A stretch of DNA of 64,000 bases, from NCBI RefSeq assembly GCF_023278565.1, contig NC_064675.1, positions 4,154,001 to 4,218,000 of the forward strand. Direction: 5' to 3'. This stretch comes from Colletotrichum lupini. Its lineage: Eukaryota > Ascomycota > Sordariomycetes > Glomerellales > Glomerellaceae. The notes beneath the pieces were generated by a model that worked only from the letters and a program-made list of their open reading frames with translations, had not been told where the DNA came from and searched no databases. The translations under genes were made by a program, and so were the position numbers. Positions 22,977-35,632 of this stretch are shown here, in pieces. Within the stretch, counting starts at the first letter, position 1, and each line of letters starts with the position of its first letter.

Positions 22977-24911
22977 ATCAGAGGTGAACTGCTCTGTGCC
23001 GCCCCCCCTGGATCCAGGTGCACGCCAAGCTAAGGTAGACGACCGGGAGGTAGCTGGGTCAGTTGCGATACATGCTCAAGATACAGCGGTACGGCACTAG
23101 GGGACCGCAAGCGAGCGTTGACGGGTATGGAGCAGGCATTACGGGCGACAGTCATGTAGCGTCAGGTATCGACCGGGACATCGCTACAGAGATGGAGTCC
23201 AGGTCTGTGCGTTTCTATGTTTTTTGTAGTGTATCTTTTTATTTTCTGGCGAGCTGGCTCCAAAGGTGGGTCCCTTTCCGTGTGGCGCCTGCTTCCAGCG
23301 GGTGTGGGTGGTTTCAATCTGCCCAGGCTTGGGACTTGGTACGTGGGTACCTAGGCGGCGGCGACTGAATCGGTTCAGTAGGGCAGGGGGACCTTAGTGT
23401 TGACGCTAGCTCTCGGAGCGGGGGCGTGTTACTAGTGGGGCGATGGGGTATAGGTGCAGCCCGCACTCCGTACCTCGTGCGTACCTACCTCAGTCTCGCA
23501 AACCTTCAGGTCCCGTTCTCACCAGCCTCGATGTTGCTCCCGCCTTTTTGACTGGTTACCTGCATCGCCCAACCTGGTAGGTAAGCAACAACTTGATATA
23601 AATCCCCGAGTTGGTTCATTTCACAATCTTGGTGTGGCATTTCCTGCCTCTGTTTCCATTGGCTTGCAGATGCTTACACTGATGTTATATCCGTGGAAGA
23701 CCTGCTACTCAGTAAGGTACATTCGGTCAATTTCGCGCTTTGTGAATTTCTTGCTTATCTACCTGGCGTACCATGCGATTGCCTACGTTACCGATGAAGC
23801 CTGATTTCTACTACAGCTAAGAGTCCACAGCATCGCCAGAGTCAACTGCGGTGGTCTGACAAGAAGTCGAGCCCCGTGTGATTGAGCGGGACGAACGATA
23901 TCATCATGGTAGTCCTGGACGTGAATATATCGTAATGTTTACTAAACACCACAGTCGACAGGCTTGATATATCTAGCTGGTTGATTCCAGAATCCGAAGC
24001 GTCGCTTTCTAGCATGGGCATCGGAACTTTACTCTGTTCCACAAGTGAAGAAGCATTTTGGATCGTGACAGGAGTACGAAGCAGATTCTGTCCGGCAAAG
24101 AGAACCCGCTCGACCGTTTTCCCAAACATCGGCAGAGCTCCGTGCAAGCTCGCGGCCCCAAAACCTTCGGACTACAAGTGCTGTTTATTCGCACGTACGC
24201 CGCTGCGGACGGATGTCACAACCCTGGCGGCAACCAACAAAAAACACGTCCATTCATAGCCACGTACTACAGCGAGTGTATTTGTTACCGGCACGCTCTT
24301 GAATTGATGTGACATCGAGATAAGAGATGTTGTGCGGAAATGGGGGTTCGCCTGCATGTATCTATTATGGGCGATAGCCGCCAGAAGGAAGGCCAACTCT
24401 AGGAGGATCATCAGAAGTAACAGGGTGGATTTGGGGGGGGGGGGTAAAAGTGCGGGCAGGCAAGCAGGTGGCTAAGGTGTGACGGTAGGGTTGGGTATTG
24501 CAGAAGAAGGCAGTTTGGGGAGTTATCGTGAGATGCAGCGCTGCCGCATGGAGATGCGCAACACGGAGATGCGGCCGACGAGGTGGCACACACAACTGGC
24601 ATGGCAGTGAGGCACCCACCAAAGCACCAGAGCACAAGCATCCAAGCACCCACTGGGCCAGGGCAAGCCGCACGGGGGGAGGGGTGGAAGATGTGTGGAT
24701 AACGCATGCGTGGTACAGGGTTTGAGGGGGTGAAGCTGTGAACTGTGGATGGGTGGGCCATGGGTTGTGGTTGCGGGTGCGGGTGCAGATGCAGAATGTT
24801 CCATTGGAAGACGTGACGGGTTTCTTAGCTTTGAGGGCGGCTGCTGAGGAGCGAGGCACGGCAAGGGTTTAGCGAAAGGGGTGTGTGCGTGAGAGGAAAA
24901 TAACTAGGAAA

Positions 24912-24950
24912 CAGAGAGAGAGAGAGAGAGAAACAGGAGAGACAGAGGAG
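24912..24950 (+). repeat. GA-rich microsatellite
   Basis: GA dinucleotides repeated about ten times, then imperfect purine-rich sequence. No gene nearby that it clearly serves. Confidence 0.8.
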
Positions 24951-25903
24951 GGAACCTGAGTGAAAGGGGGGTCGAGGCACGAAATGGAAGTATCCGTGCC
25001 GTACTTACTTGCGTACAGTATAGCACGGAGTAGTATACAGGACGAGAGGCGTGTGGGTGTGATGACTGTGAGTGAGAGGGTTGTGTCCGTGGTGGATCGT
25101 CTGGTCTGGTATCCGCAGAGCAAAGATGGAAACGAGGGAGAGTTTGACGACGTCTGAGAACCGGGAGAACCTGCGTCAACCTTGCTAACTTATTAACGGC
25201 CTAGCGCCTGCGCGTGTGCTTGAAGCCTCCCTGTTCTCTCCTACATACCTTCCTAACTTCCTTGAGGTGGGTTATATGTACAGTAATGTAGATGGTAACG
25301 CAGTTTTCGTATATACGAGTGGTAAAAGGTGGTAAACCCGCACCAGAATACAGATAGGTTCCTGTCAGAGTAAACATTAATTGCCGCTTCGGGATATGAC
25401 AATTCTTGGGTGGGCCAAGGTGAGAAGACGACATCTCACCTAGGTGATCTCAGCTCGTAGCCACACCGTATGGGTATTTGTAGCCGCTCATCGAAGATAC
25501 CTTGACCAACATAAACCGCCCGGAAAGGACACTTTCCTCTCATCTCATAGTTGGGGCGCGGCGCGGAAATAATGAGTGATGAAGCCCCCCGCAGGCAATA
25601 AGGTTGGGAGGGCGACCAAGCATGTTGCGTTCTTCGTCCATCCACCCGCCGTGTCACACACACCAAGAATCATGGCCCTTGGCCTGTGCTGTGGCCCATC
25701 CTATCGTGCCATCCTACTCTTTACCATCCATGGAAGCTGCCGAAACGTTCCATACCCGTCGGGCTCGCTAGCCTTTAGATGTTGTCAGGTTCTAACTTCT
25801 CCTGACATGTACATACGAGAGGAAGAGGATGCCGAAGATGAGAAAAGGCAAAGACTTATTCCATCGGTATAGACCCACGTACAATTGGCAGGACCTTCAG
25901 CGA

Positions 25904-26085
25904 CCCCCCCCCCCCCCCCCACCCGCCCCCCCACCCCCCCCCCCCCCCCCCCCCACCCCCCACCCCCCCACATACCCCGCATCCCTGACCGCACCGCCAC
26001 ACCCACCGGCGCGCTCACCCACACACAACGTCGTCCACAGGATCCCGCGCGCTACTCCCACCACTCCAACCCCCCCCCCCCCCCC
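25904..26085 (+). repeat. Interrupted poly-C cluster
   Basis: Runs of cytosine (about 17, 7, 22, 6 and 7) separated by single A or ACCCG interruptions occupy 25904-25970, and another run of about 16 C lies at 26070-26085. The minus strand is correspondingly G-rich and could form G-quadruplexes. Flanking DNA is also C-rich and encodes proline-rich or glycine-rich spurious ORFs in several frames. Confidence 0.9.
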
Positions 26086-29000
26086 GCGTCTCGGCATCGC
26101 CAACACAATGTCATGGAGGCATTCCCGTTGTCGCATGCATGCGCCATGCAATGCCATTATTAGCGCGATTACGGTGGTACCAGGCATTCATGAGCGCACA
26201 CTACTGTGCAGTCCACACACAAAAACTCTGGGGGACTTTGTTGGAGCTGTGGTGGTAGCACAGGTCTTGCCCCATTTCACACCCTCTCTTGACGATGATT
26301 TCTTTTTTCGCTTCGATTTCATTCCTTCTTCCTCTCTTGTACATATTCTGCTTATTGCTAGTACGCGCGCAAAACCACCCTATTGACAGGAATATGACCA
26401 GATTGATCAAAGTGCAACACACTATCCGTAGACATTGTCAGCGACCATATCAGGCCACACCACAAAGCTGCGGAAGCTGACAACAGCGGCTTGTGTCTGC
26501 AGATGAAGACGCCTCTTATTATGTCGCCGTGTCTGAAAGTTATGAACAGACAGAAAACACACGGTGGATCTCGATGAGCTGGAGGGAGGGGGATTTGTTT
26601 TCGAGCAACTCAATACTGTGTCTTCTTGACTACCATATCAATCGGCAGACCAAGCGAAGCAGGCACAACAGGCTGCCTTAAGTTCCTGGCTACTTTGCCA
26701 TGGTTGGAACCAGTCACCCTATTTCGTTAATCTGCATCAATCTTTTAAATCCCCGGTTGACATGCCACGACTACAATGTGTTCCAGACAGGTCCATTAGC
26801 TGTCGGCTGGTGTGCACCCTCTTTCGGATTGAAGATCCAGACCGCTCAGGAGAGTGGCTGAGGCAAGAGGGTCAACAAGGAGGGGTGCGAAGCGCGGTTG
26901 GCGATGGCCGCATAATGAGGTGCCCCCCAACATCAGCTGGCGGTCCCGGGACAAACAAGGCGGCGGTTCTGGGTGCCTTAGCGTTGGGGTTTGAATATCG
27001 GAAGGGTAAGGTGAGTTCGGGTAGAATTAGAAAGCCCAAGCCGATTGAGCGGAGAAGGTACCTGGCTGAGGTAAGCAGCCCTGATGGGTCCGTGGTGAGA
27101 CTCGGTCAAGACGGTTCACCGAGCGATGAACCTTCCAGACGGGCCTGTAGTACCGCTGGCAGTCCTGAATCTTCTCCTGTTGGCGTATTTCCACTTACCA
27201 CAGCATAAGCGGCCTAACAATTATACGCCAGGCATTCCGTTCGCTCATCAGGATATAGAGATCGACGAAATGTTAATTCTTCCCTCGACGCTTCACTGTA
27301 TCAAGGCTGAGAGGAAAGCACTGCTGATATACTTCCAGTTGGAGGCTCATCGAGCTGACTCTCGACAGGATAGACATGGAGTACGACCCCAGTCACTCCG
27401 CCGAAGCGCCGGTGCTCAATGGCCCACCTTCGACAGACACGCTTCGGTTTACCGTTCAACCGTCATTTTGCAGACGTTCGAGACACTCTTCGTGACCGTA
27501 GTGTACCATTCGCACGCAGCAAGGGTGCGATGATCGGGACCCGCGTAAGAGTGACCTTACAACAAGCTGTTCCCCGTGCCAACATCCAATGTCTACTAGA
27601 CCAGCTTTGAGAGCTTATCGCATCATCGAAAACTCTTCTGTACTGCAACACACTCAAAAGAAACCTTCGCAGTCTTGCGCTCTGTTCGGATCCCGAGAAA
27701 GCGGCACCAACGATCTGCTCCGAGCGCGTCGTCAATTCCTTTATCAACACTGGCATCGCTTTCATCACGCCTGCCAGCGCTTTCGCAATTGTCAGGCATG
27801 CCCGCTTGATCCAGCCTAGAATATGATTGATGGATCTACATATTTCGGGAGACCCTGCTGCCGATGACACAAAATTACACCAGGCTAGCTGGGCCCCGAA
27901 ATCACTAATTGGCAATGTCGATGATGCAGAATTACCCTACAACGGCATTCAGATTGATAGGCTGGGTTTCGCCACTACTACCTCACATGCACCAAGGAAT
28001 GGACCCTCAGTAGCTTCTAGGTATGCTGCACTGGTTGGCTGTCTTTGCATGTGAAACAAACAGATGGCACACGCATACTCGGTAGATTTGGCACTAACCA
28101 ACCTGCCAAAGCATCCAGATCTTGAGGCGCAAGTATCATCAAATCAGACCACCGCCCCAACCACAGCGGCGGGACATTAGTAGATGACTTGACAGGAAAC
28201 CGAATACGAGTCGGCTGCTTCTGATTCGCCAATGGATTGTTGCGCCAGTGGGCTCCCTGGCCTTTCCACCTAATTTGAGCCAAAAGTCCAACGTCAAAAA
28301 CTGGTCAACGCGGGTCCTGGAAAAGCCCATCCCGCTGGATCATGCGATTTTCCAAGTGACGAACTGCCCACTGGGACATTACCTCGGACGAGTCTTCATG
28401 GGCACAATGGGCTTGCGTACACCGACTCTTCCGAGTTTCGCAGTTGCCCACCCTTGACTGGAGATGAGTTAGATACAGTTAAAAGAAGGGCTCATCCCGC
28501 CCAGGGATATCTGCTACCCCTTCGTCGAGAGCTCGTTCGGCCTTGAGTTACAGCAACCCTTGCCATCTTGACGCCGTTTTTGTGTTCGATTGTCATCTCA
28601 GCTGGGCCTTACCCCCAAACCCTAAGATCGGGTACGTGCCAGTGTTGAGGGACCTCGATAGAAGCGTTGACAACCTTGACAGCTTAAACCTTAGTGTTCT
28701 GGTCCCCTTTTTCTCTGAGCTTCGCCGTTCGACCAACATCCGCCATCTTCAGAGTATAAGCCGTTGGCTGTCGATGTTGGCTCAGTCTCTCGGTGCCGGC
28801 ACTTTGTCATTCGACCGCCGGCCTTGCAAACGTCGGAGAAGCCCAGGTTGCAGTCTGCTACAAACTTCACAGCAATATCCTTGCCCAAGTCTTCTAGTGG
28901 AAGCTCTTACCGAACTGAAAGCAGTCGCTGCCGATCCCGCCCCTGGCTGTGTCCCCGTCGCTCGGAAGCCAGGCCCATTAAACCGGAGGTAAGGCGCATC

Positions 29001-29251
29001 TGCCCACCTTCTTATGGCCCCAGGATTTCTATTAAACATTCGATGATCTCAGACCCCACCGAGTTATCCCGGCCGCGACCCTCGGCAACTTTACGACCTC
29101 GATTCGTCTAGGACTTATAACCTGGATTCGTGCTGGTCCGTTGCGCATACGTGACTACCGGTCCTTCTCTCCTCAACTGCGATCGTTACTTTAGATATTG
29201 CCGCAGTAACCCTAGTGGCCATCCACCGATTGCTCTTCGATTCGACACATC

Positions 29252-30418
29252 ATGGATGTCGTGCTCGAGGTGGTTGACACCTTTGTTGGCGACCAGCTCT
29301 ACGCCAAATTGCTCCCAGCCGGTTCAGCTCCTTATGACTTTCCTCACCACGCGAACGCCACGGCGCAACCGATCTCGACATGGCAGTATAAGCCCTCGAC
29401 ACAAATGCTCTACCTCGAGCCTTCCGAGGCCGCATATATGAGCGCCTGGCCAAGAGACAATATCTTCCGACAGTTCACATCTCTTTTCCTTGTCACATGG
29501 TACGTTGTTGCTACAGCTCCGCCACCCTCGCCGTGTTCCCGACCGAGCTCACAATACCGCGAACGATACCAGGTTCTTCGGCATCCTCAACTACTTTGTC
29601 TTCGCGACTCTATCGTACATCTTCATCTTTGACAAGAAGACGTTCAGCCACCCAAAGTTCCTCAAGAATCAGATCCGCCTCGAGATGAAACAGGCCAACA
29701 TGGCCATGCCGGTCATGGCAATCTGCACCGCGCTCACCTTTGTCGCCGAAGTGCGCGGCTACTGCAAGCTCTACGATACCACAGAGGAGGGTCCCGGCCG
29801 TTGGTACGACTATGCGCAGTTCCCGCTCTTCATCCTCTTCACCGACCTGTGCATATACTGGGCTCATCGATGGCTACATCTCCCACTCGTCTACAAGCAC
29901 CTTCACAAGCCTCACCACAAGTGGATCATGCCCTCGCCCTACGCCAGCCACGCCTTCCACCCCCTCGACGGCTTCGCGCAGTCGGTCCCGTACCACGTCT
30001 ACCCGATGCTGTTCCCTCTCAATAAGCTGGCATACGTCGCACTGTTTGTGTTTATCAACTTTTGGACCATTCTTATACACGACGGCGAGTACATTACCGA
30101 CAACCCCATCATCAACGGCTCAGCGTGCCACACCGCCCACCACTTGTACTTCAAGTAAGTTTCTGACAACGTGAGAGAGCCGAGAGCTTCGCACTTTCTA
30201 ACAGACTTGGCAGCTACAACTACGGCCAGTTCACTACCCTCTGGGACCGTCTCGGTGGCACCTACCGCAAGCCCGACCTAGCCTGGTTCAACAAGAAGAC
30301 CAAGATGGCCAAGGAGACGTGGGAGTCCAACATGAAGGAGATGGAAGACATCCAAAAGGAGGTTGAGGGCGACGACGACCGCCAGTACGTTGCCGCCGAG
30401 GCGAAGAAGACGAAATGA
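29252..30418 (+). CDS. C-5 sterol desaturase (Delta7-sterol 5(6)-desaturase)
   Basis: Three exons, 29252-29499, 29573-30154 and 30214-30418, give 344 aa. The enzyme introduces the C5-C6 double bond late in ergosterol synthesis (episterol to ergostatrienol) in the endoplasmic reticulum, using a di-iron centre. The three histidine boxes of the fatty-acid hydroxylase/sterol desaturase superfamily are intact: HRWLH (181-185), HKPHH (194-198) and HTAHH (269-273). Hydrophobic segments near 85-102, 124-143, 163-180 and 234-252 fit the multipass topology. The C-terminus is charged and ends in KKTK, a possible dilysine-type ER retrieval signal. Fungi often carry two ERG3 paralogues; which one this is cannot be told from the window. 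Confidence 0.96.
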
Positions 30419-31396
30419 GAGCCAGTCTAAAGTGTGCTGGACACGCTCAGCGCATGAAGCCAGCCGCAAGTGAACAGCTGAAGAAATCACTTTCTAGATA
30501 TTTGTAATACTTTGGCTCTTGCCATACCTTTGATTATGTATATATATATAAATCGGCTAAATAGAATGCCGGGCGCGATACGGACGGATGATGGTGATAT
30601 AATGGGAGCGAAGCCATCCGACGGTCTGCAGGTATGGATGGACCCAGGGTATAATAGCTAGTAGCGCAACTGGACCCTCTAGAGGTTCCAGAATGCCAAC
30701 TCCAGAATGACATGAGGTTTGAAGGACACACTGGCAAATGTCGAGGAGAAGAAGGACTCAAGTGTCACATCTACCGGACTACCGGAAGCCCGTGCAGTCT
30801 CGTAGGATGGACAGGGTGAAAAGTTGGGTCACATAGTCAGAAAAAGGATGAATACGTGAAGGTAACAAGAGTGAAAATCCGTTGAAGCTGTATCACGCAA
30901 GCTCTACATTGACAGATAATACCAAAAGAAGACGCCGATCCATACCGGCGCAAAGAAGGCTTTGTCAGCCAGACCCTTAGAAACGTCCACCACCGGGAAA
31001 CCCAAGAACAAACAACATAGAAAAAGAAAGAGAAGGGTAAGAAAAGCTCGCTGCAACGCCTGTTTGCCCTAGGAAGTAGTGGAATGTCGAAGAGTTGATA
31101 AGCAAGGAAAAGCAGTCGGTGGCCTGTTTGGGCGCGTTAGAAGGATTTGTGGTTGTTGGAGGCGAAAGCTCGGGAATATTGAGTTATGCTCCGGTGCAAA
31201 GTGATCAGAAATGATCCTTTATGGTCATTCCCCTCCTCTCGAATGAGATATAATGGTGTAGTCGTCGGTAATTCGTATCGTAGTGCAAACATATGCTGCA
31301 AACGACGTTTTTCGCCTACCCGGTCTGTATCGGGTATCCCCTGGTTGCTCCTCTCTCTCTCTCTCTCTCTCTCTCGGTAGCTCGTGCATGCCTCGC
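30419..31396. other. Convergent 3' spacer ERG3/DUF2015 gene
   Basis: About 1 kb with the 3' ends of both genes. A short TA repeat lies just after 30535 and a CT repeat at 31350-31375 close to the DUF2015 stop codon. No gene seen. Confidence 0.6.
31350..31375 (+). repeat. CT microsatellite
   Basis: About twelve CT dinucleotides, 22 bp beyond the end of the convergent minus-strand gene, so within its 3' untranslated region. Confidence 0.85.
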
Positions 31397-31783
31397 CTAG
31401 CTGAACGTGACAGCCTTGGGATCCAAAGGCCTCCCATCCGGTCCGATACCGTTGGCCTTGAAGCGCTGCTCCATGTACACCCTGCGCGCGTCGTCAAACT
31501 TCATGCGGCGCTTCTTCATGATATTGAGAATCTCCTTCTTGCTGCGATCGTCGAGCCCTGCACGGCTATCGCCTGATTCAACGTTGCCCGCCAAGTCAAA
31601 GGTCGAGCTCGAGAGGCCGGCGTCGATGTCGCCGACGAAGGAGGAGGGCAGACGGGAGTAGATGTAGTCGCGGCCGGGGATCGGGAGGTCGGGAACGAGG
31701 TGGAGCCAGTGGCCGCGGGTGAAGTAGAGGGCCGTTGCGGTGATGAGGAGGAGGAACGACACGGAGTAGAGGAGGTACGACAT
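31397..31783 (-). CDS. DUF2015/UPF0357 family small membrane protein
   Basis: Single exon, 128 aa. The N-terminus is one hydrophobic segment (about residues 4-21), suggesting a signal anchor. The soluble remainder carries the family's conserved blocks: YSRLPSSF near 42-49, DIDAGLSSSTFDL, then GDSRAGLDDRSKKEIL, MKKRR, and GIGPDGRPLDPKAVTFS at the C-terminus. The family is widespread in ascomycetes, and its molecular role is not known to me. Length is normal for the family. Divergent from the eL28 gene across 3 kb and convergent with ERG3. Confidence 0.88.
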   Translation of the reverse strand: MSYLLYSVSFLLLITATALYFTRGHWLHLVPDLPIPGRDYIYSRLPSSFVGDIDAGLSSSTFDLAGNVESGDSRAGLDDRSKKEILNIMKKRRMKFDDARRVYMEQRFKANGIGPDGRPLDPKAVTFS

Positions 31784-34770
31784 TTTGGACGACTTTCGCT
31801 TTCGAGGGCGCGGTCGAGATGGAATGACGTTGGGCTGGTCGCCGATACGCTGGTGTGGTTGCTTCGCAATCGCCGGCTGCTTAAGTGGCTAGGCTCCGAA
31901 AAGCTAGTAGTGGTGGTGATCGTCGTGGTTTAGAATGAACAGAACGGAAGGCAAGGGAAATGAATAGTGTGGAAAAAAGAAGTCACAAAGAGAATGGTGT
32001 TTTGGCGCAAACGGTCAGAGACTGCCGTTCGAAAGGATCAAAGGATCATGTCGGCACCTGCAGGGAGACAGACGGTCGCGTTTGACTCCAGGGCAGAGTG
32101 AGGTTATGCGGAATGGAAGTGTAAGTGGTGAAGTTCGGCGACGAGCCAGGCGTACCGACCGACGTACGATGATGTGGAGGTGCAGTGGTGTGGGCTGCGT
32201 AAGTGCGCTGGACACTAACACTACCCAGGCTCCCCAGTTGGCCTCTTTCGGAAATGGGAGAGAGCCCTCAGGGACTCAGCGTCGCTGAAGGTGGACTCGG
32301 GCTGTCACTGCCCCCCGTAATCCCGTCTGATCCTGCAGCTTTTGGACTTCCATGGGGATCCACTTACTAAGGTCGGGCATGGAGCATTCGAAGGCGTACT
32401 ACGTACGTAACTTGTAAGGCTTGGGCGCAGGGCAAGCGCAGGGTACCGTGGCAGGGGCCTGGGCCGCCAGGGAGACCGTTACGGATGCCGACGGGCAAGC
32501 TTCCATTTGCATCACGTGAATACTTCCGTCCCCGCCAGCTGGGTCACGGGACGTGCTGAAGCTGCCATGTATCCGTACCTTCCACGACGAACAAAGCTGG
32601 AGACCAGTAAATGATCTCAGGGCCGACTCAGTCCTTACATTGCGTTCCTGGTCTTCATTGTATGTGACTATGTCGAGGTCGGTGAAGACTATATATGAGT
32701 TGCTTCGACTACCTTATCTGTGGACATGCTCTTAATACCACTCTTCGTGGTTGAGGCCACGCAACCAGGAGGTGAAAGGCAATTTCCATGACACGCGTAA
32801 CTAAGGCTTCTGCATAAGAGAGTCCCAAGAGGTACCCCAAAGCTCGGCCCCTGGAAACTTGATTACCCCGGTAGCTGGGGCTCACCGGCGCTCGCAACTT
32901 GAGTACCTTCGTCCGGCCTGAGAAAGGTGGCAGCCTCCGATGAAGGTTTGCTCTTGAAGAGCGAATGTACCTCAGCTTCGGCGCCTACATAGTAAATGTC
33001 CATACTTTTTTTGTAGACAGTGTTGCCTAAATGTCCAATGATAGAGTAGCTGTATCTATATCACACAGTATTCCATCGCTTGTCTCAACCTGAATGATGG
33101 GTTGGGGAGGGGGTGGGGAGGGGGGGGGGGGGGGGGGCGGCTCCCAAAAGCAACAGAGCTATTCTGACATACTGCATGTGAAATGATTCGAGTTCTAGAG
33201 ATAGCCGGTGGGCTTCGAACATATAGGTGTAATCAGCAGTTGGACTATATATGTCACGGTCACGATGTGGAACCGATATTATGTCGAAACGGTAGCTTGC
33301 TGGGATAACATGACGATTACATACCCGCAGACGAGAGGTGTTGCCATAAGATCATTTCCCATATGGATTGACCTTTCCTCTAGATGGGAAATCAATGGTG
33401 TGAATAATATAACTTCATAGTCCCGCAGCAGAGCGATACTGTGTATTTAAGAGTGAAAAGCCCCTTAGAAGTGCCCAGGAGGCAACCCGCTTTGTCGCCG
33501 TTATCCTTCTAGATGGCTCACGAACGAGAATATCGTCGACTAATATGATGAGGTGATGTAACAATATGGAATAAGTTCTGAAAAAAGACGGCGATCCAGG
33601 TGAGAGCCACAGACCGGCGACTTTTACCTACTTGGCATTGTGCACGTATACAAAGACGAATCATTCTGTCGAGCCAGATGGTGAAGTGAGCTAGAGTGCC
33701 TAACCTGGCAGTGCCTCTCACAGACGAATTCGACTGCCTTGCAGTGGAGGATCGACAATGGATATGCAGTGCCTTAAATACCTTAGGATTGGCAAAGTTG
33801 GCCTCTTTGTCAACGTACTATACCCGTTGTAATGAAGTACTACACAAGAGACTGGATAAATGCGCCCATACAAGACGAATGGGTTCTTTTTATGAGAGGA
33901 TAAGATACTATGGCCTGGCGTTGGGATGTGCCTACCGGATTTGTAGGCTGGACCCGATGGCATGACATCGAGCCGAATGATGGATTTGTATGAATCACTT
34001 GAACGGTAACCATTAGCTATACTCAGTACTAAAGCATTGATAGTCAGCGAAGATTCTCCGGAGAGATGCCTAAACTTTAGGCACTTCAACACCATGGAGT
34101 GTGTCGTTCCTAGATGTGTGGTTCACCTTTGTGCCTCGGATTAAATACCATGAATATTTCGCCCGTTGAATAGACCGATCTAGGCCGTAATTCAAACATG
34201 CTATCAATTGGGAAATCAGGACATACTAGAAATAGTATAGAAAAGAAGGCCAAGCATTACAGGCCTTATCCAAGAACCGCGCTTAATGATATATTGTCTT
34301 GCTATTATCTTGCAACTGTCAAGTTTTTGAGCTTAGCCACATATGTTGAAAGAGACGCAATACTCGACTTTCTGAATCCTAAACTGACTAAAAAAGAGCT
34401 TGAGCCTACCGCGTACTAGTACATTTGATAAGTGAGTTCGTGTAGTTGGAAATGCGTAATCGCAATTGCGGTCGACTTATATGACGAGGACGAGGTTGTA
34501 CTTCGAGCCGGTTCAGGATGCAAGTGCACCGCCATCACCAGCCACATCCAGACTGGCCCGCCGGGGAGGGCTTTTGTGCCCCGGAGGGGACTCGGTGTGG
34601 CGTCGCCGATGAAATGAGTGGACCCAAGAGACGCTAGTCCGCAAAGCGACTGCTAAGCGATAGCCCACACATTCAATTCAGGCCATTGAATTCTACGAAC
34701 ACGCAGACCGGCATCAGAGCAATCGTGAAGGTATTCATCAACCATTCCGTGATCCCTCAAATCAGTCAAA
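31784..34770. other. Divergent spacer DUF2015 gene/eL28, partly AT-rich
   Basis: No supported gene in 3 kb. A G-rich tract occupies 33101-33138. From about 33140 to 34440 the sequence is visibly AT-richer than its surroundings, with short ORFs (for example 34198-34419, 73 codons) that match nothing I recognise. This could be decayed repeat DNA or ordinary spacer. Confidence 0.5.
33101..33138 (+). repeat. G-rich tract with quadruplex potential
   Basis: Four or more guanine runs (GGTTGGGGAGGGGG and onward) end in about 18 consecutive G residues. It sits at the boundary between normal and AT-richer sequence. Confidence 0.85.
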
Positions 34771-35632
34771 ATGGCCGCCACTCTGCCCAACGTTTCCGCC
34801 GACCTGATCTGGGAGGTCGTCCGTAAGTTTCACCGCGGCGCCCGGCTGCCAGCGATGCCGAACTCGATCTGAATGCGCAATTTTGCTCACACCTACTTGT
34901 TTTCTCGATACAGGCGCCCAGAATGCGTTCCTGGTCAACCGCAACGACGCCGGCGGTCTCCAGCTCTCCCGCGACCCCCTTAACCTGGTCAACAAGCACT
35001 CCCGCAAGGTATGTTGGGATCGAATCGTCAGAATACTGGCGGGGTTGAAGGGCATCTTTGGCTAACTTGTATCGCAGTACGCCGGTTTCGTCAACGACAA
35101 GGTACGATTACACCCCAGGCCGATCGAACTCGATATTCCTCCCTCGCTCGAACGATTCGATCCTTCGCAACATCACGTAGCACAGAGATGACTGACATGT
35201 GACGATTAGGCCATCGGCGTTGTCCCCAACGAGAAGGGTGGTGTCAAGGTGATCAGCAAGAACCAGAAGAACTTCAACAAGCCCTCCAAGGGCTACACCG
35301 AGGTCACCTACGGCGGCAACAAGTCTTCCCGCAAGTGAGTTTTGGACCACCGCTACAACCACAAACTTGTTGTCGTAATGCGGCACATGGAACGGGGCAA
35401 GCACGAGGATTTAGGAGAACAAACAGATGACTGACGGCTGTCGAACCATAGGACCTACTCCGCCGTTGCCCGCCAGGCTGCCGCCGGCGGCTACCGTGGC
35501 GACCTCCGCGAGGCCGCTGTCCAGCGCGTCTCTGCCATCCGCCGCTCCCAGCGCGCCGTCAAGGCCACCCCCGAGAAGAAGCCCCGCGGTGTCAAGGCCA
35601 AGGCCGCCGCCGCTGCCGAGGCTGAGGCATAA
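34771..35632 (+). CDS. 60S ribosomal protein eL28
   Basis: Five exons, 34771-34822, 34914-35008, 35078-35101, 35210-35334 and 35452-35632, give 158 aa. The protein belongs to the L28e family of the large subunit; it is present in filamentous fungi, plants and animals but missing from Saccharomyces cerevisiae. The sequence opens MAATLPNVSADLIWEVVRAQ and continues through the conserved FLVNRNDAGGLQLSRDP and NLVNKHSRK. It ends in a basic, alanine-rich tail. Exon 3 is only 24 nt and encodes eight residues (YAGFVNDK); its GTACG donor and CGCAG acceptor keep phase 0 on both sides. Many introns near the 5' end are typical of ribosomal-protein genes. Confidence 0.95.

Larger units (their letters stand above)
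22977..29251. other. Large gene-poor spacer between TUP1 and ERG3
   Basis: Over 6 kb without a gene I can support. It holds a G-run near 24435, a GA repeat (24912-24950), and a long interrupted poly-C cluster (25904-25970, 26070-26085). Several medium ORFs at 27100-28990 lack ATG starts or domains; the longest is minus 27463-27915, 150 codons, beginning at a TTG. The divergent promoters of TUP1 and ERG3 must lie at its ends. An unannotated spliced gene or noncoding RNA around 27-29 kb cannot be excluded. Confidence 0.5.
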
